NCBI GenBank assembly: GCA_022826005.1
Contig: JAJDVT010000109.1
Coordinates: forward strand, 1-64,000
Length of the DNA: 64,000 nucleotides
Reading direction: 5' to 3'
Source of the DNA: Gemmatimonadota bacterium
GTDB lineage: Bacteria; Gemmatimonadota; Gemmatimonadetes; Longimicrobiales; Gaopeijiaceae
A program made the translations under genes and the position numbers. The notes beneath the pieces are model-generated. The model had not been told where the DNA came from, did no database searches, and saw only the letters and a list, made by a program, of their open reading frames with translations. Positions 15,207 through 27,927 of this stretch are shown here, one piece after another (within the stretch, counting starts at the first letter, position 1; each line of letters begins with the position of its first letter).

Positions 15207-16924
15207 ATCCCTTCCGCAAGTGCCCGACGACGGGCCTGCAGGTGCACCGCACCGCCGACCGGCTCATCAAGGCGAACGCGGTCGCGGCGACCGTCGCGCT
15301 GCTGATCGGCGGGGTCGCGGCCGTCCTGGTCCTGCTCACGCGCTGGGAGGCGGTCCTCCTCCTCGAAGCCGAGATGTTCTACCGGATGCTGACGGTGCAC
15401 GGGATGAACATGCTCATCTTCTTCATCATCTTCTTCGAGATGGCGGTGCTCTACTTCGCCTCCGCCGTGCTGCTCAACGCCAGGGTTCCAGCCGGCAGGC
15501 TCGGCTGGGTCGCCTTCGTCCTCATGGTGGCGGGCGCCCTGATGGTGGAGTGGACGATGTGGACGGGCCGCGCCGACGTGCTCTTCACCTCGTACGTCCC
15601 GCTCCGGGCGCACCCCCTCTTCTACCTGGGGGTGATCCTCTTCGCGGTCGGCGCCCTGACCGTGGTCGGGCACTTCTTCGCCATCATCACGATCGCCCGG
15701 CGGGAGAAGGCGTACGAGGGGTCGCTCCCGCTGGTCACCTACGGAGCGCTGACGGCGGCGGCGATCGCGGCCGTCACCCTGCTGCACGGGGCGATCATCT
15801 ACATTCCCACATTCCTGTGGTCGCTCGACATGATGAACGTCGATCCCCAGGTGTACCGGCTGGTCTGGTGGGGGCTCGGCCATTCTTCGCAGCAGATCAA
15901 CGTGGCCGCCATGGTCGCGATCTGGTATCTGCTTGGTGCGCTTACGGTTGGTGCGGTTGTACTCAATGAGAAGGTGAGCCGCACGGCGTTCGTGCTGTAC
16001 GTTCTCTTCATCTCAATGGCGTCGGCTCACCACCTGCTGGTGGACCCCGGCATGGGACCGTCGTGGAAGGTCTGGAACACCAGCTACTTCATGTACATGG
16101 CGGTGCTGGCCTCGATGATCCACGGCTTCACGGTTCCGGCCGGCACCGAGCTGGGGATGCGCCTCAGGGGGGCCGCCCAGGGACTCTTCGGCTGGCTCAA
16201 GCGAGCGCCGTGGGGTGACCCGGGGTTCAGCTCGCTGGCGTTCTCGATCGTCGTGTTCGGCTTCGTGGGCGGGATCACGGGGGTGACCTTCGGCACCGAG
16301 CAGATCAACATCATCGCGCACAACACCCTGCGGATCCCCGGTCATTTCCACGCCACCGTGGTTTCGGGGACGGCGATGGCGTTCATGGGGATCACCTACT
16401 ACGTGATTCCGCTCATCTTCCGGCGGGAGATCGCCTTCTACCGGCTCGCGAAGATCCAGCCGTACCTCTTCGCCGCCGGCATGCTGGTCTTCTCCATGGC
16501 GATGACCTTCGCCGGGACCTTCGGCGTTCCGCGCCGCCACTGGGACATCGGCTTCAGCCAGGCGCTCTTCCGGCCGGAGTTCTCGCCCACGGTAAACCTG
16601 ATCATGGGAGTGATGGCGGTAGGCGGGCTGGTTGCCATCGTGGGCGGGGCGATATACATCGTCGTAACCGTGACCTCGGTCTTCTTCGGGAGGAGGATGG
16701 CCGCGGACGATTCCGGACTGGGTGCGAGCGGGAGGGGCCTGCCGCCGGGGATCACCAGCCCGCCGCGTCCGCTGGTGCCGGAGGACGCGGAGGGCCTCAA
16801 GCCGTCGGGACGCCTGGGGCCCGTACCGGGGACGATGGTGCTGGTGTTCATCTTCCTGGCGGCGTTCATCACCTACTACTTCGTCAACTGGAAGCTGCTC
16901 TCGTTCCTGTGGGAGGTGGGATGA
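15203..16924 (+). CDS. Heme-copper reductase subunit I lacking the catalytic tyrosine (NO reductase-like)
   Basis: A 573-residue heme-copper subunit I with about 13 membrane helices. Low-spin heme ligands are H66 (LTVHGMNM) and H383; the high-spin heme ligand is H381 (RIPGHFH). CuB ligands are H227, H276 and H277 (ASAHHLL). In A- and B-type oxygen reductases H227 begins HPxVY, where the tyrosine is crosslinked to histidine; here the segment is GHSSQQIN, with glutamine at the tyrosine position. The cbb3-type tyrosine six residues before the HH pair is also absent (isoleucine). Loss of this residue is characteristic of NO-reducing families, and CuA-containing NO reductases such as eNOR have been described. 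Automatic naming would call it a cytochrome oxidase. Confidence 0.9.
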   Translation: MNPFRKCPTTGLQVHRTADRLIKANAVAATVALLIGGVAAVLVLLTRWEAVLLLEAEMFYRMLTVHGMNMLIFFIIFFEMAVLYFASAVLLNARVPAGRLGWVAFVLMVAGALMVEWTMWTGRADVLFTSYVPLRAHPLFYLGVILFAVGALTVVGHFFAIITIARREKAYEGSLPLVTYGALTAAAIAAVTLLHGAIIYIPTFLWSLDMMNVDPQVYRLVWWGLGHSSQQINVAAMVAIWYLLGALTVGAVVLNEKVSRTAFVLYVLFISMASAHHLLVDPGMGPSWKVWNTSYFMYMAVLASMIHGFTVPAGTELGMRLRGAAQGLFGWLKRAPWGDPGFSSLAFSIVVFGFVGGITGVTFGTEQINIIAHNTLRIPGHFHATVVSGTAMAFMGITYYVIPLIFRREIAFYRLAKIQPYLFAAGMLVFSMAMTFAGTFGVPRRHWDIGFSQALFRPEFSPTVNLIMGVMAVGGLVAIVGGAIYIVVTVTSVFFGRRMAADDSGLGASGRGLPPGITSPPRPLVPEDAEGLKPSGRLGPVPGTMVLVFIFLAAFITYYFVNWKLLSFLWEVG

Positions 16925-17960
16925 GCCGGGATCGGTACGCGCGGGAGAGCGGTTCGCCGCCGCCGGGGGACGGGACCTCCGGCGGGGATGGGCCGAAGCG
17001 CGCCGACGCGGGGGCACGCACCCCTCCGGCGACGGCCGTGCGAGGGGCAATGGCGGGGCAGCGGCGTTGCTTGCGGTCACCGTCGCGTGGTGGGCCCTGG
17101 CCCTGTGGCCGGTAGAGGGGATTCCTCCGGCGTGGCTGGAGCGCGCGCGCCTGGTCTGCTTCAACGCGGGCCCGTCCGGGCTCCCGGATGCGTCCGGGTG
17201 GCTTCTGCTGGTGGGGCAGCCCATCGGCATGCTCGCGCTGCTGATGGTAATCGCGGGCGATGCGGTGCGGGAGGGTCTCAGGCGGGCGTTTGCGTCGCCC
17301 GCGGGTCTGCTCGGCATCGCGTCCTGCGGCGGGGTGCTCCTCGCGGGGCTGGTGCTGGCGGCGGTGCGGGTCGCCGGCGCTCCGGGTGACGCAGAGTGGC
17401 TGGAGAACGCCCGCGCGCCGGTGCCCGCCAACTATCCTCGCCTCGACCGGCCGCTCCCCGGCCTCTCCGGCCTCGTCGACCAGCACGGTGAAGCCTTCAC
17501 CCGGGAGCGGCTGCGGGGGCGCCCGGCGCTGCTCACCTTCGGCTTCGGGCACTGCGCGACCGTCTGCCCCATGACGGTGATGAGCGCGCGGGAGGTCCAG
17601 GACCGGTTTCGGGAGGAGGGCCAGGCCGTGGAGCTGGTGGTGATCACGCTGGATCCCTGGCGGGACACCCCGGCGCGGCTGCCGTCTCTGGCGGAGCAGT
17701 TCCATCTGGGCGGCGGCGCGCACGCGAACGCGCATGCGGGCGCCGCGGACGGAGTGCGCTCCCGGTCCTACATGCTCTCCGGCACCGTCGAGGCGGTCAA
17801 CTCGGCGCTGGATGCGCTGCAGGTGGCGCGGGAGCGGGTGCCGGACACGGGCGACATCGTGCACCCGGCGCTGGTGTACCTGGTGGACGCGCAGGGCACG
17901 ATCGTCTACGCGGCGAGCGGGCACGCGGAGCTCATCGAGGAGCTGGCGCGCCGCATGTGA
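16921..17960 (+). CDS. SCO-family copper chaperone with membrane domain, apparent frameshift
   Basis: The C-terminal thioredoxin-like domain has the copper motif C-x3-CP (CATVCPMTV, codons at 17553 and 17565) and the conserved histidine in DIVHPALVYLVD, as in SCO1/SenC proteins that metallate CuA. Three membrane helices precede it. ATG 16921 overlaps the subunit I stop (ATGA), but its frame is not that of the SCO domain. Adding one G to the GGGG run at 17055-17058 would join them as MAGAAALLAVTVAWWAL, a perfect first helix. So there is a one-base frameshift, real or a sequencing error. Without it only a TTG at 17067 could start translation. Confidence 0.75.
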
Positions 17961-17969
17961 GCCGCCACG

Positions 17970-18710
17970 CTACTCCGGCGGTGGCTTCACGTAGCCCGCT
18001 ATCCGCTCCACAAGTCCCTCCAGCTCCGCGGCCCGCTTGCGCCCGGTGGACTTCATGACCCTGCGCATCGCGATGTACAGGCCGCCGATGAGGGTAACGG
18101 GGAAGAGGGCGGCGAAGAGGCCCGAGCCCAGCGCCCCGAGCCCGACTCCCATCCCGACTCCGAACCCGACCCCCATTCCGCCTCCACCCACCACACCCCC
18201 GAAGAGCATTCCCGCGTAGCCGTGCAATCGCTCCTCGGCCTGGATGCGCGTCTCCCCGTTGCGCGACGCCACGGTGACCTGCACTGCGCGAAGCTGGTGC
18301 TCCGACGTGACCGACCGCCATGTCAGGGTGCGCCCGACCATGGACGCGTCGCCCTGCACATCGGCCGCCATCTGTATTTCGGTGACGATCTGCTCGTAGT
18401 CCTCCTGCCTCAGTTCACCCGGGAGGACCCGCTCGGCGCGAACCAGGAGGGGGGTGCCCGCGAGCGCATGTTCCAGGCCGGTGGGCTCCGGGCTGTCGAT
18501 CCGGGCCGCGGCCAGCTGGACGTAGCGGGGATCGATTCCCGCTTCGGCAGCCACATCCTGCAGTGTGGCGAGCGTCATCCCGCCCTCGTGAACGAGGCGC
18601 CCTCCGGCCTCGTCCTTCTCCTGCAGCTCGGTGGCGTGCCTTAGGAGCCGGCTGACCTCCTTGTCGCTGTAGCGCCTGGGCGGGCCGCCGCGGGGGTCGT
18701 CGGAGGACAT
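17970..18710 (-). CDS. Uncharacterised protein with C-terminal membrane hairpin
   Basis: A 246-residue protein. The N-terminal 60 residues (RRYSDKEVSRLLRHATELQ, then TLATLQDVAAEAGIDPRYV) resemble a short helical module often placed before other domains in Gemmatimonadota proteins. This is followed by a beta-rich middle (about 80-170) and a glycine-rich pair of membrane segments (about 175-220) built of GVGFGVGMGVGLG-like repeats. The C terminus is a short amphipathic helix. It is convergent with the SCO gene and 20 bp downstream of aconitase. I assign no function; a membrane stress or sensor protein is only a guess. Confidence 0.65.
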   Translation of the reverse strand: MSSDDPRGGPPRRYSDKEVSRLLRHATELQEKDEAGGRLVHEGGMTLATLQDVAAEAGIDPRYVQLAAARIDSPEPTGLEHALAGTPLLVRAERVLPGELRQEDYEQIVTEIQMAADVQGDASMVGRTLTWRSVTSEHQLRAVQVTVASRNGETRIQAEERLHGYAGMLFGGVVGGGGMGVGFGVGMGVGLGALGSGLFAALFPVTLIGGLYIAMRRVMKSTGRKRAAELEGLVERIAGYVKPPPE

Positions 18711-18730
18711 CGCCGAACCTCGCCGGACGG

Positions 18731-21487
<2,757 letters not shown>

Positions 21488-21615
21488 GGGGCTTGGGCTC
21501 CGGACTTGGGTCGAGGGGCACTCTGGCGGATGTTCGACAGCGGGTCTTCAACAATAGCGAGACGGGAATGGGGCGAACAGAACGCCCCGCCGGAGTCGGC
21601 GGCCCGACGCCCCAC

Positions 21616-21644
21616 TTCACCTCCGGCGCGAACCCGAGTACAAT
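21616..21644 (+). promoter_or_regulatory. Promoter of tRNA-Leu
   Basis: TTCACC at 21616-21621 and TACAAT at 21639-21644 are separated by 17 bp and lie about 80 bp before the tRNA. The -10 box is embedded in ACAATCATTGT (21640-21650), a perfect 11-bp palindrome that could bind a regulator or just mark the discriminator region. Confidence 0.55.
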
Positions 21645-21723
21645 CATTGTGCCGGCAGCTGGCGTGGTCCGGGGCGCGGGAGACCTGCGGCGCGGTTCGC
21701 CGGGTCCGCCGGGCGGGCAGGGA

Positions 21724-21807
21724 GCCGGGGTGGCGGAACCGGTAGACGCGAAGGTCTCAAAAACCTTTGCCCTTGCGGGCGTGAGGGTTCGAGTCCCTCC
21801 CTCGGCA
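21724..21807 (+). tRNA. tRNA-Leu (anticodon CAA)
   Basis: Acceptor GCCGGGG at 21724-21730 pairs with CCTCGGC just before discriminator A at 21807, with one G-U pair. The anticodon arm is AAGGT-CTCAAAA-ACCTT, giving anticodon CAA for TTG codons. A class II variable arm (GCCCTTGCGGGC region) follows, and the T arm is GAGGG-TTCGAGT-CCCTC. CCA is not encoded. Confidence 0.95.
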
Positions 21808-21838
21808 TCGATAGGTGAAGTCAGAAAGGATGCAGATC

Positions 21839-22339
21839 ATGAACCGTATGAAGTTGGCCGCAGGGGTCCTGCTCGTTGGCGGCCTGGCCGTCGTCCTGGC
21901 GTTCCGGGGCTCCGCACCGAACGGAGCGCCGGAGGTCGCGGAGACCGCGGACGCGGGCACGGCGATTCACGTGTACAAGACCGAGACCTGCGGGTGCTGC
22001 GGACTGTGGGTGGACCACATCAAGGCAGCCGGGTTCGAGGTCACCGTGGAGAATCTGTCGAATGCGGACCTGGCCGCAGTGAAGCAGAGCCACGGGATTC
22101 CGGTGGAGCTCAGCACCTGCCATACGGCTCTGGCCGGAGGCTACGTGTTGGAGGGACACATTCCCGCGGAGGTAATCGAGTCCTTCCTGGAGGAAGCCCC
22201 CGAGGTGAGGGGGATCGCCGTGCCCGGCATGCCCATCGGTTCTCCGGGGATGGAGGGGCCCAACCCGCGGCCGTACCACGTGATCACCTTCGATGGCGAG
22301 GGGAACCGCACCATATACCGGGAGGTAGACCCGAGGTAG
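21839..22339 (+). CDS. DUF411 metal-binding protein
   Basis: A 166-residue exported or membrane-anchored protein: N-terminal hydrophobic segment (LAAGVLLVGGLAVVLAF), then the DUF411 domain. Domain hallmarks are the thioredoxin-like cysteine cluster in KTETCGCCGLWVDHIKAAGF, the segment GIPVELSTCHTALAGGYVLEGHIPAEVI, and MPIGSPGME. DUF411 proteins are often found with copper resistance or oxidase genes and are thought to bind copper; no enzyme activity is known. AAAGGA lies at good distance before ATG 21839. It starts 32 bp after the tRNA and may be cotranscribed with it. Confidence 0.88.
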   Translation: MNRMKLAAGVLLVGGLAVVLAFRGSAPNGAPEVAETADAGTAIHVYKTETCGCCGLWVDHIKAAGFEVTVENLSNADLAAVKQSHGIPVELSTCHTALAGGYVLEGHIPAEVIESFLEEAPEVRGIAVPGMPIGSPGMEGPNPRPYHVITFDGEGNRTIYREVDPR

Positions 22340-22366
22340 GCTGCCCGGTTTCCTGCCGGACCAGTC

Positions 22367-22476
22367 GCTTGCGGACCCGTGTCGGAATCGCAACGGGCTT
22401 GCGGCCCGCGCTGGAGCCGCGACGGCCGCTTGCGGTCCGGCGCTGGGGTAACGACGGTCGCATTGCGGCCCGTGCC
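22367..22476. repeat. Four imperfect ~31-bp intergenic repeats (GCTTGCGG family)
   Basis: GCTTGCGG occurs at 22367, 22397 and 22428, and the variant GCATTGCGG at 22460, with spacings of 30, 31 and 32 bp. Units continue as (C/T)CCGGCGCTGG and are preceded by CGACGG. A 26-bp block of unit 3 (22419-22444) matches 46814-46839 at 23 of 26 positions. No coding sense; between the DUF411 and citrate synthase genes. Confidence 0.65.
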
Positions 22477-22595
22477 ATCGGGCGCTCTGGGGTTGTCCCC
22501 CCTTTCTGGGGGCCATTGGCGAATGATATGATTCATGAGTTGAGTGAATGCCCCGCGAGCCTTCCACCCCCGGCCTGGCCGGACCCCGAAACGCA

Positions 22596-23894
<1,299 letters not shown>

Positions 23895-23930
23895 CAGTGC
23901 GTGGGCGAACCCCGCGTCAAACACCGGGGG

Positions 23931-23970
23931 ATGTATGGTCAACATGACATTCTGTAAGGTGTTGTTGACA
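23931..23970. promoter_or_regulatory. Shared 40-bp intergenic motif, copy 1
   Basis: Matches 37303-37342 at 29 of 40 positions with no gaps. Conserved blocks are ATGTA, ACATGACATT, GTAA and a terminal TTGACA, with two TGACA direct repeats 21 bp apart. This copy also has GTCAAC/GTTGAC as inverted arms. Lies 36 bp after citrate synthase and about 80 bp before the lipoprotein-peptidase unit. Confidence 0.55.
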
Positions 23971-24051
23971 TCGCGATGGTGTGAGCACGGGCAGGCAGCC
24001 CGTGTACATGGCGCCCGGGGCCTTCGAGCGGCGACGCATCGGCGCTGGGCT

Positions 24052-24396
24052 GTGCCCCGCCGTCTCGTCCTAGCCGCCCTGCTGCTCCCGCTCCCCGGTT
24101 GCGCGGCGCTGCGTGGGACCGCGGAGGACCCCTTCGAAGAGCGCGCGGCCATGCAGGAGATCGAGATCCTGGTCCGCAATCACAACTTCAGCCAGGTCAC
24201 CGTCTACACCGCCCGGTCCGGCTCCGGACAGCGTCTCGGGATCGTTCCCGGCAAGGGCGAGGCGACCTTCAAGCTGCGATGGACGCTCCCCGACATCCGG
24301 CTGCGTGTGCGGCCGCTCGCCGGCCAGGAGTTCTACACCGAGACCCTTTCCGTCGCTCCGGGAGAGCTGCTTGAGCTGATCGTTCCACCCCGGTAG
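24052..24396 (+). CDS. Small lipoprotein, beta-sandwich type
   Basis: A 114-residue lipoprotein with signal PRRLVLAALLLPLPGCAAL and lipobox cysteine. The mature part is beta-rich: IEILVRNHNFSQVTVYTA, then RLGIVPGKGEATFKLRW and SVAPGELLELIVPP. The same layout of an N-F motif, V-x-V strand, a W after a K/R-rich strand and a final G-x-x-L-x-L strand recurs in the two lipoproteins at 45106 and 45471, so these form one family. GTG 24052 is chosen because it directly precedes a proper signal peptide. Function unknown. The S9 peptidase follows after 15 bp. Confidence 0.75.
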   Translation: MPRRLVLAALLLPLPGCAALRGTAEDPFEERAAMQEIEILVRNHNFSQVTVYTARSGSGQRLGIVPGKGEATFKLRWTLPDIRLRVRPLAGQEFYTETLSVAPGELLELIVPPR

Positions 24397-24411
24397 CCAA
24401 GGAGGCACGAC

Positions 24412-26493
24412 GTGCGTGTATCCGGTCCCATCATCCGTGCAATCGGTCCGTTCATCATGGGTGCCGCGGCGCTCGCGGGAGGCCTCGGGGCTCCACGCGC
24501 GACGGCGCAGGAGGCCGGCCCGCGGGAACTCACCCTGGACGAAGTCATCGACCTGGTGCAAGTATCGGGCCCCAGGCTCTCTCCGGACGGCTCTCGCGTC
24601 CTCTTCACGCGGAGCGAGCTCGACTGGGGGAAGAACCGGCGCGACAGCCGCATCTGGGTGGTGGGCGCCGACGGGTCGAACATGCGCCCCTTCACCGGTT
24701 CGACCGACGACCGGTCGCCCGAGTGGTCGCCGGACGGGCGCTGGGTGTCGTTCACGCGTCCCGTGGGAGAGGGGGACGGCCGTACGCGGCAGCTCTTCGT
24801 CCTGCCCTCCGACGGTGGCGAGGCCATCCAGTTGACGAAGCATGTGACCGCGGTGGGCGGTTACCGCTGGTCGCAGGACAGCCGTTCCATCCTTTTTGTA
24901 GCCAGCGACTCGCTTCCGGACGACACCGAGAAGGAGCGGAAGAACGGGGACGACGCGATCTTCATGGATGAGGGGCCCAACGGGCAGACGCGCGGGTCGT
25001 GGAACGGGGTCTGGACGGTGCAGGTGGAGGTGGCGGACGAGCCCGTGGAGGCGAGCAGGCTGACGCCGGAGGGCAGGATCGTGGGCAGCTTCGCGCTCTC
25101 TCCGGACGGGAACCACCTGGCGTACGCGTACCGCACCGAGAACCGTCGCAACGCGGGCCATCTGTCGGAGATCGCGTTGCGCTCGGTGGTCACCGGCGAG
25201 GAGGAGATGATCACCGCCAACGACGCGCCGGAGTCCCAGCTGGCGTGGTCGCCGGACGGGCGGACGATCACCTTCGTTGCGCCCGACCTTGAGTCGTGGG
25301 AGCTCGACCAGGGCAACCTGTATCATCACTACATCCCCAGCGGGGAAACGCGCCAGCTGATGTCCGGCGTCGACGCGGATATGCGGGGCTACCGCTGGCA
25401 TCCCGGCGGGAGATTGATCGACGTCGTGGCCCTCGACCGCACCGTCGCGAATATGTACCGGCTGGACGTGCGGTCCGACGAGCTCGAGCAGCTGACTGAT
25501 CTGGCGGGGATCGTGTCGGGGGTGTCCTACGACGCGCTTCATGGCAAGGCCGCAGTCCAGTTCGCCAGCCCGTCGGAGCCGGGCGACCTGTGGCTGGTCG
25601 ACCTTGCCGGCGGGTCCAGGGTCCGGCTGACCGAGGCCAACCCGGGACTTGACGACAAGGACCTGGCCGAGCCGGAGGTCGTCCGCTGGAACAGCTCCGA
25701 CGGGCTGGAGATCGAGGGGATTCTGTACACCCCCGCGGACCGGCGGGGGCCGGGGGCCATGGTCCTGGAGATTCACGGGGGTCCCGCGGGGGTATTCACG
25801 CGCGGCTTCGACGCCGACGCGCAGCTGTTGGTGGCCCAGGGCTATGCAGTGCTGCAGCCGAACGTGCGGGGTTCTTCGGGCTACGGGGACGCCCTTCTGC
25901 GCGGCAACATCAACGACATCGGCGGAGGCGACTATGAGGACCTCATGACCGGGGTCGATGCGATGATCGCGCGGGGAGTCGCCCATGCGGACTCGCTGGC
26001 GGTGAAGGGGTGGAGCTACGGCGGGATCCTGGGCGGCTGGGCGATCACGCGCACCGACCGGTTCAAGGCGGCGAGCCTCGGTGCGATGGTCGCGGACTGG
26101 CGGAGCGAATTCGGCGCAGGGTTCAACTTCGACGTGGTGCGGTGGTACCTCGGGGGCGACCCGTGGTCGAACCGGGAGTACTGGACCGAGCGTTCCGCCT
26201 ACACGCACCTGGACAGGGTCACCACTCCCACCATCCTCTTCCACGGGGCCAACGACCGCACCGACACGATGGAGCAGTCGATGAACTTCTTCGCGGGGCT
26301 CCGGCATCTCGGGGTCGACGCGCGCTTCATCCTCTTCCCGCGCGAGGGGCACGGGATCAGCGAGCCCCGGCACCGGCGGACCCTGATGATCGAGGAGATG
26401 CGCTGGCTGCACCGCTTCGTGAAGGGGCTGGAGGACTGGAAGCCGCCCGAGCGGCCGGCGGTGGCCGACAAGCAGGTGGCGCCGATTTCGTGA
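24412..26493 (+). CDS. S9 family (prolyl oligopeptidase-like) exported peptidase
   Basis: A 693-residue enzyme with signal peptide (about 1-33, ending in RATAQ), a TolB-like beta-propeller (about 45-400; repeated SPDG blades such as WSPDGRWVSF) and an alpha/beta hydrolase domain. The triad is Ser in GWSYGG, Asp in HGANDRTD and His in REGHGI. Such enzymes remove di- or acyl-peptides from peptides in the periplasm. AAGGAGG lies 6 nt before the GTG start. It is co-directional with the lipoprotein before it and the phosphorylase after it. Confidence 0.92.
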   Translation: MRVSGPIIRAIGPFIMGAAALAGGLGAPRATAQEAGPRELTLDEVIDLVQVSGPRLSPDGSRVLFTRSELDWGKNRRDSRIWVVGADGSNMRPFTGSTDDRSPEWSPDGRWVSFTRPVGEGDGRTRQLFVLPSDGGEAIQLTKHVTAVGGYRWSQDSRSILFVASDSLPDDTEKERKNGDDAIFMDEGPNGQTRGSWNGVWTVQVEVADEPVEASRLTPEGRIVGSFALSPDGNHLAYAYRTENRRNAGHLSEIALRSVVTGEEEMITANDAPESQLAWSPDGRTITFVAPDLESWELDQGNLYHHYIPSGETRQLMSGVDADMRGYRWHPGGRLIDVVALDRTVANMYRLDVRSDELEQLTDLAGIVSGVSYDALHGKAAVQFASPSEPGDLWLVDLAGGSRVRLTEANPGLDDKDLAEPEVVRWNSSDGLEIEGILYTPADRRGPGAMVLEIHGGPAGVFTRGFDADAQLLVAQGYAVLQPNVRGSSGYGDALLRGNINDIGGGDYEDLMTGVDAMIARGVAHADSLAVKGWSYGGILGGWAITRTDRFKAASLGAMVADWRSEFGAGFNFDVVRWYLGGDPWSNREYWTERSAYTHLDRVTTPTILFHGANDRTDTMEQSMNFFAGLRHLGVDARFILFPREGHGISEPRHRRTLMIEEMRWLHRFVKGLEDWKPPERPAVADKQVAPIS

Positions 26494-26512
26494 GCGGACC
26501 GGGGACCCCCGG

Positions 26513-27832
26513 GTGATCCCGCAGCAGGTCATCGCGACCAAGCGCGACGGCGGCAAGCTCGCGCCGGGGGAGTTCGCCCTGTTCCTGACCGCCTACCTGA
26601 AGGGGCAGGTCGCCGACGAGCAGATGGCCGCTTTTCTGATGGCGGTCCAGTTCAACGGGCTCTCCACGCGGGAGCTGGACGTGCTGGTGAAGGTGATGCT
26701 CCACTCGGGGCGCGTGATTCAGCCGGGCGGCGACTGGCCGGGCCCCCGGGTCGACAAGCACTCGACGGGTGGGGTGGGTGACAAGGTCTCCCTGGTGGTG
26801 GCCCCGCTCGCTGCCGAGATGGGGATGGTGGTGCCGATGATGTCCGGGCGCGGCCTGGGCCACACAGGCGGCACGCTCGACAAGCTCGAGTCGATTCCCG
26901 GTTTCGAGACGCGCATTTCGCTGGCGCGCTTCGACCGGGTGCTGCGCAAGGTCGGCTGCGCGATGATCGGCCAGACCGACGAGATCGCGCCGCTCGACCG
27001 CAGGCTCTACGCGCTGCGCGACGTGACCGCCACGGTGCCGTCCATCCCCCTGATCACCGCGTCGATCATGTCGAAGAAGCTGGCCGAGGGGCTGGACGGG
27101 CTCGTTCTGGACGTGAAGGTGGGCCGGGGCGCCTTCATGGCGAGCGTGGAGGACGCGCGCGCGCTGGCTCGTGCGATGGCCGGGGTGGGTGCCGCGCGGG
27201 GGATTGCGGTGGCGGCCGTGCTGACGGCGATGGACCAGCCCTTGGGGAGTGCCATCGGCAACGCGCTGGAGGTGCGCGAGGCGGTGGCGTGCCTGGAGGG
27301 AGGTGGGCCAGAGCGCTTCCGCGCCCTCTGTGTCGAGCTGGCCGCCGAGATGGCGCTGGCCGGGGGGCTGGTGTCCAGCCTGGGCGAGGGACGGAGCCGG
27401 GCCGAGGGGGCGCTGGCGGGGGGTGGGGGGATGGAGCGCTTCGAACGGCTCGTGGCGGCGCAGGGCGGGAAGCTGGATCCCGCGCGCGGCGATCTGGGGC
27501 TCCCCTCGGCGCCGCTATTCAAGACCGTCTCCGCGGACCGCGACGGATGTGTCAGCGGCATCGACCCTCTGGCGCTCGGCTACGGCCTGATCTCGCTCGG
27601 AGGCGGGCGGAAGAGCCAGGACGACGAGGTCGATCCGCGCGTCGGGTTCGTGATGAAGGTGGAGATCGGGACGCGCGTTGCCCCGGGCGATCCGATCGGG
27701 GTGGTCCACGCAGGGAGCGTCGATGGCCTCGCCAGAGGGGTCCGGGTGCTCGGGGAAGCGGTCACAATCAGTGACGAAGACGGGGCCTCGCCGCTGCCCG
27801 GGGTGCTGGAGCGGATCCGGAGTCCCGGCTGA
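26513..27832 (+). CDS. Pyrimidine-nucleoside / thymidine phosphorylase
   Basis: A 439-residue enzyme splitting pyrimidine nucleosides with phosphate for salvage. The phosphate-binding motif KHSTGGVGDKVSL and the signature SGRGLGHTGGTLDKLES are intact, followed by the LKVGRGAFM-like segment (LDVKVGRGAFMAS) and the C-terminal domain. Length agrees with DeoA and Pdp enzymes; the two cannot be separated here. GTG start 20 bp after the peptidase. The gene ends convergent to the DUF3343 gene. Confidence 0.93.
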   Translation: MIPQQVIATKRDGGKLAPGEFALFLTAYLKGQVADEQMAAFLMAVQFNGLSTRELDVLVKVMLHSGRVIQPGGDWPGPRVDKHSTGGVGDKVSLVVAPLAAEMGMVVPMMSGRGLGHTGGTLDKLESIPGFETRISLARFDRVLRKVGCAMIGQTDEIAPLDRRLYALRDVTATVPSIPLITASIMSKKLAEGLDGLVLDVKVGRGAFMASVEDARALARAMAGVGAARGIAVAAVLTAMDQPLGSAIGNALEVREAVACLEGGGPERFRALCVELAAEMALAGGLVSSLGEGRSRAEGALAGGGGMERFERLVAAQGGKLDPARGDLGLPSAPLFKTVSADRDGCVSGIDPLALGYGLISLGGGRKSQDDEVDPRVGFVMKVEIGTRVAPGDPIGVVHAGSVDGLARGVRVLGEAVTISDEDGASPLPGVLERIRSPG

Positions 27833-27927
27833 CGAGCCCGAAGGGACCGGCCGGAGTGCCCCGCGGGGGAATAGACCTGCGGGCGCCGGCCCACGCCGCG
27901 GGCGGGACGAAGTGAACAGGCCGGACG

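Noticed and set aside
16722-17960. SCO gene starting inside the subunit I gene
   Set aside because: It would overlap subunit I by 200 bp with arginine-rich shadow sequence; a coupled start with a one-base frameshift explains the data better.
23965-23988. TTGACA as a -35 promoter box
   Set aside because: No -10 box is found 16-18 bp downstream, and in the second copy the start codon intervenes.
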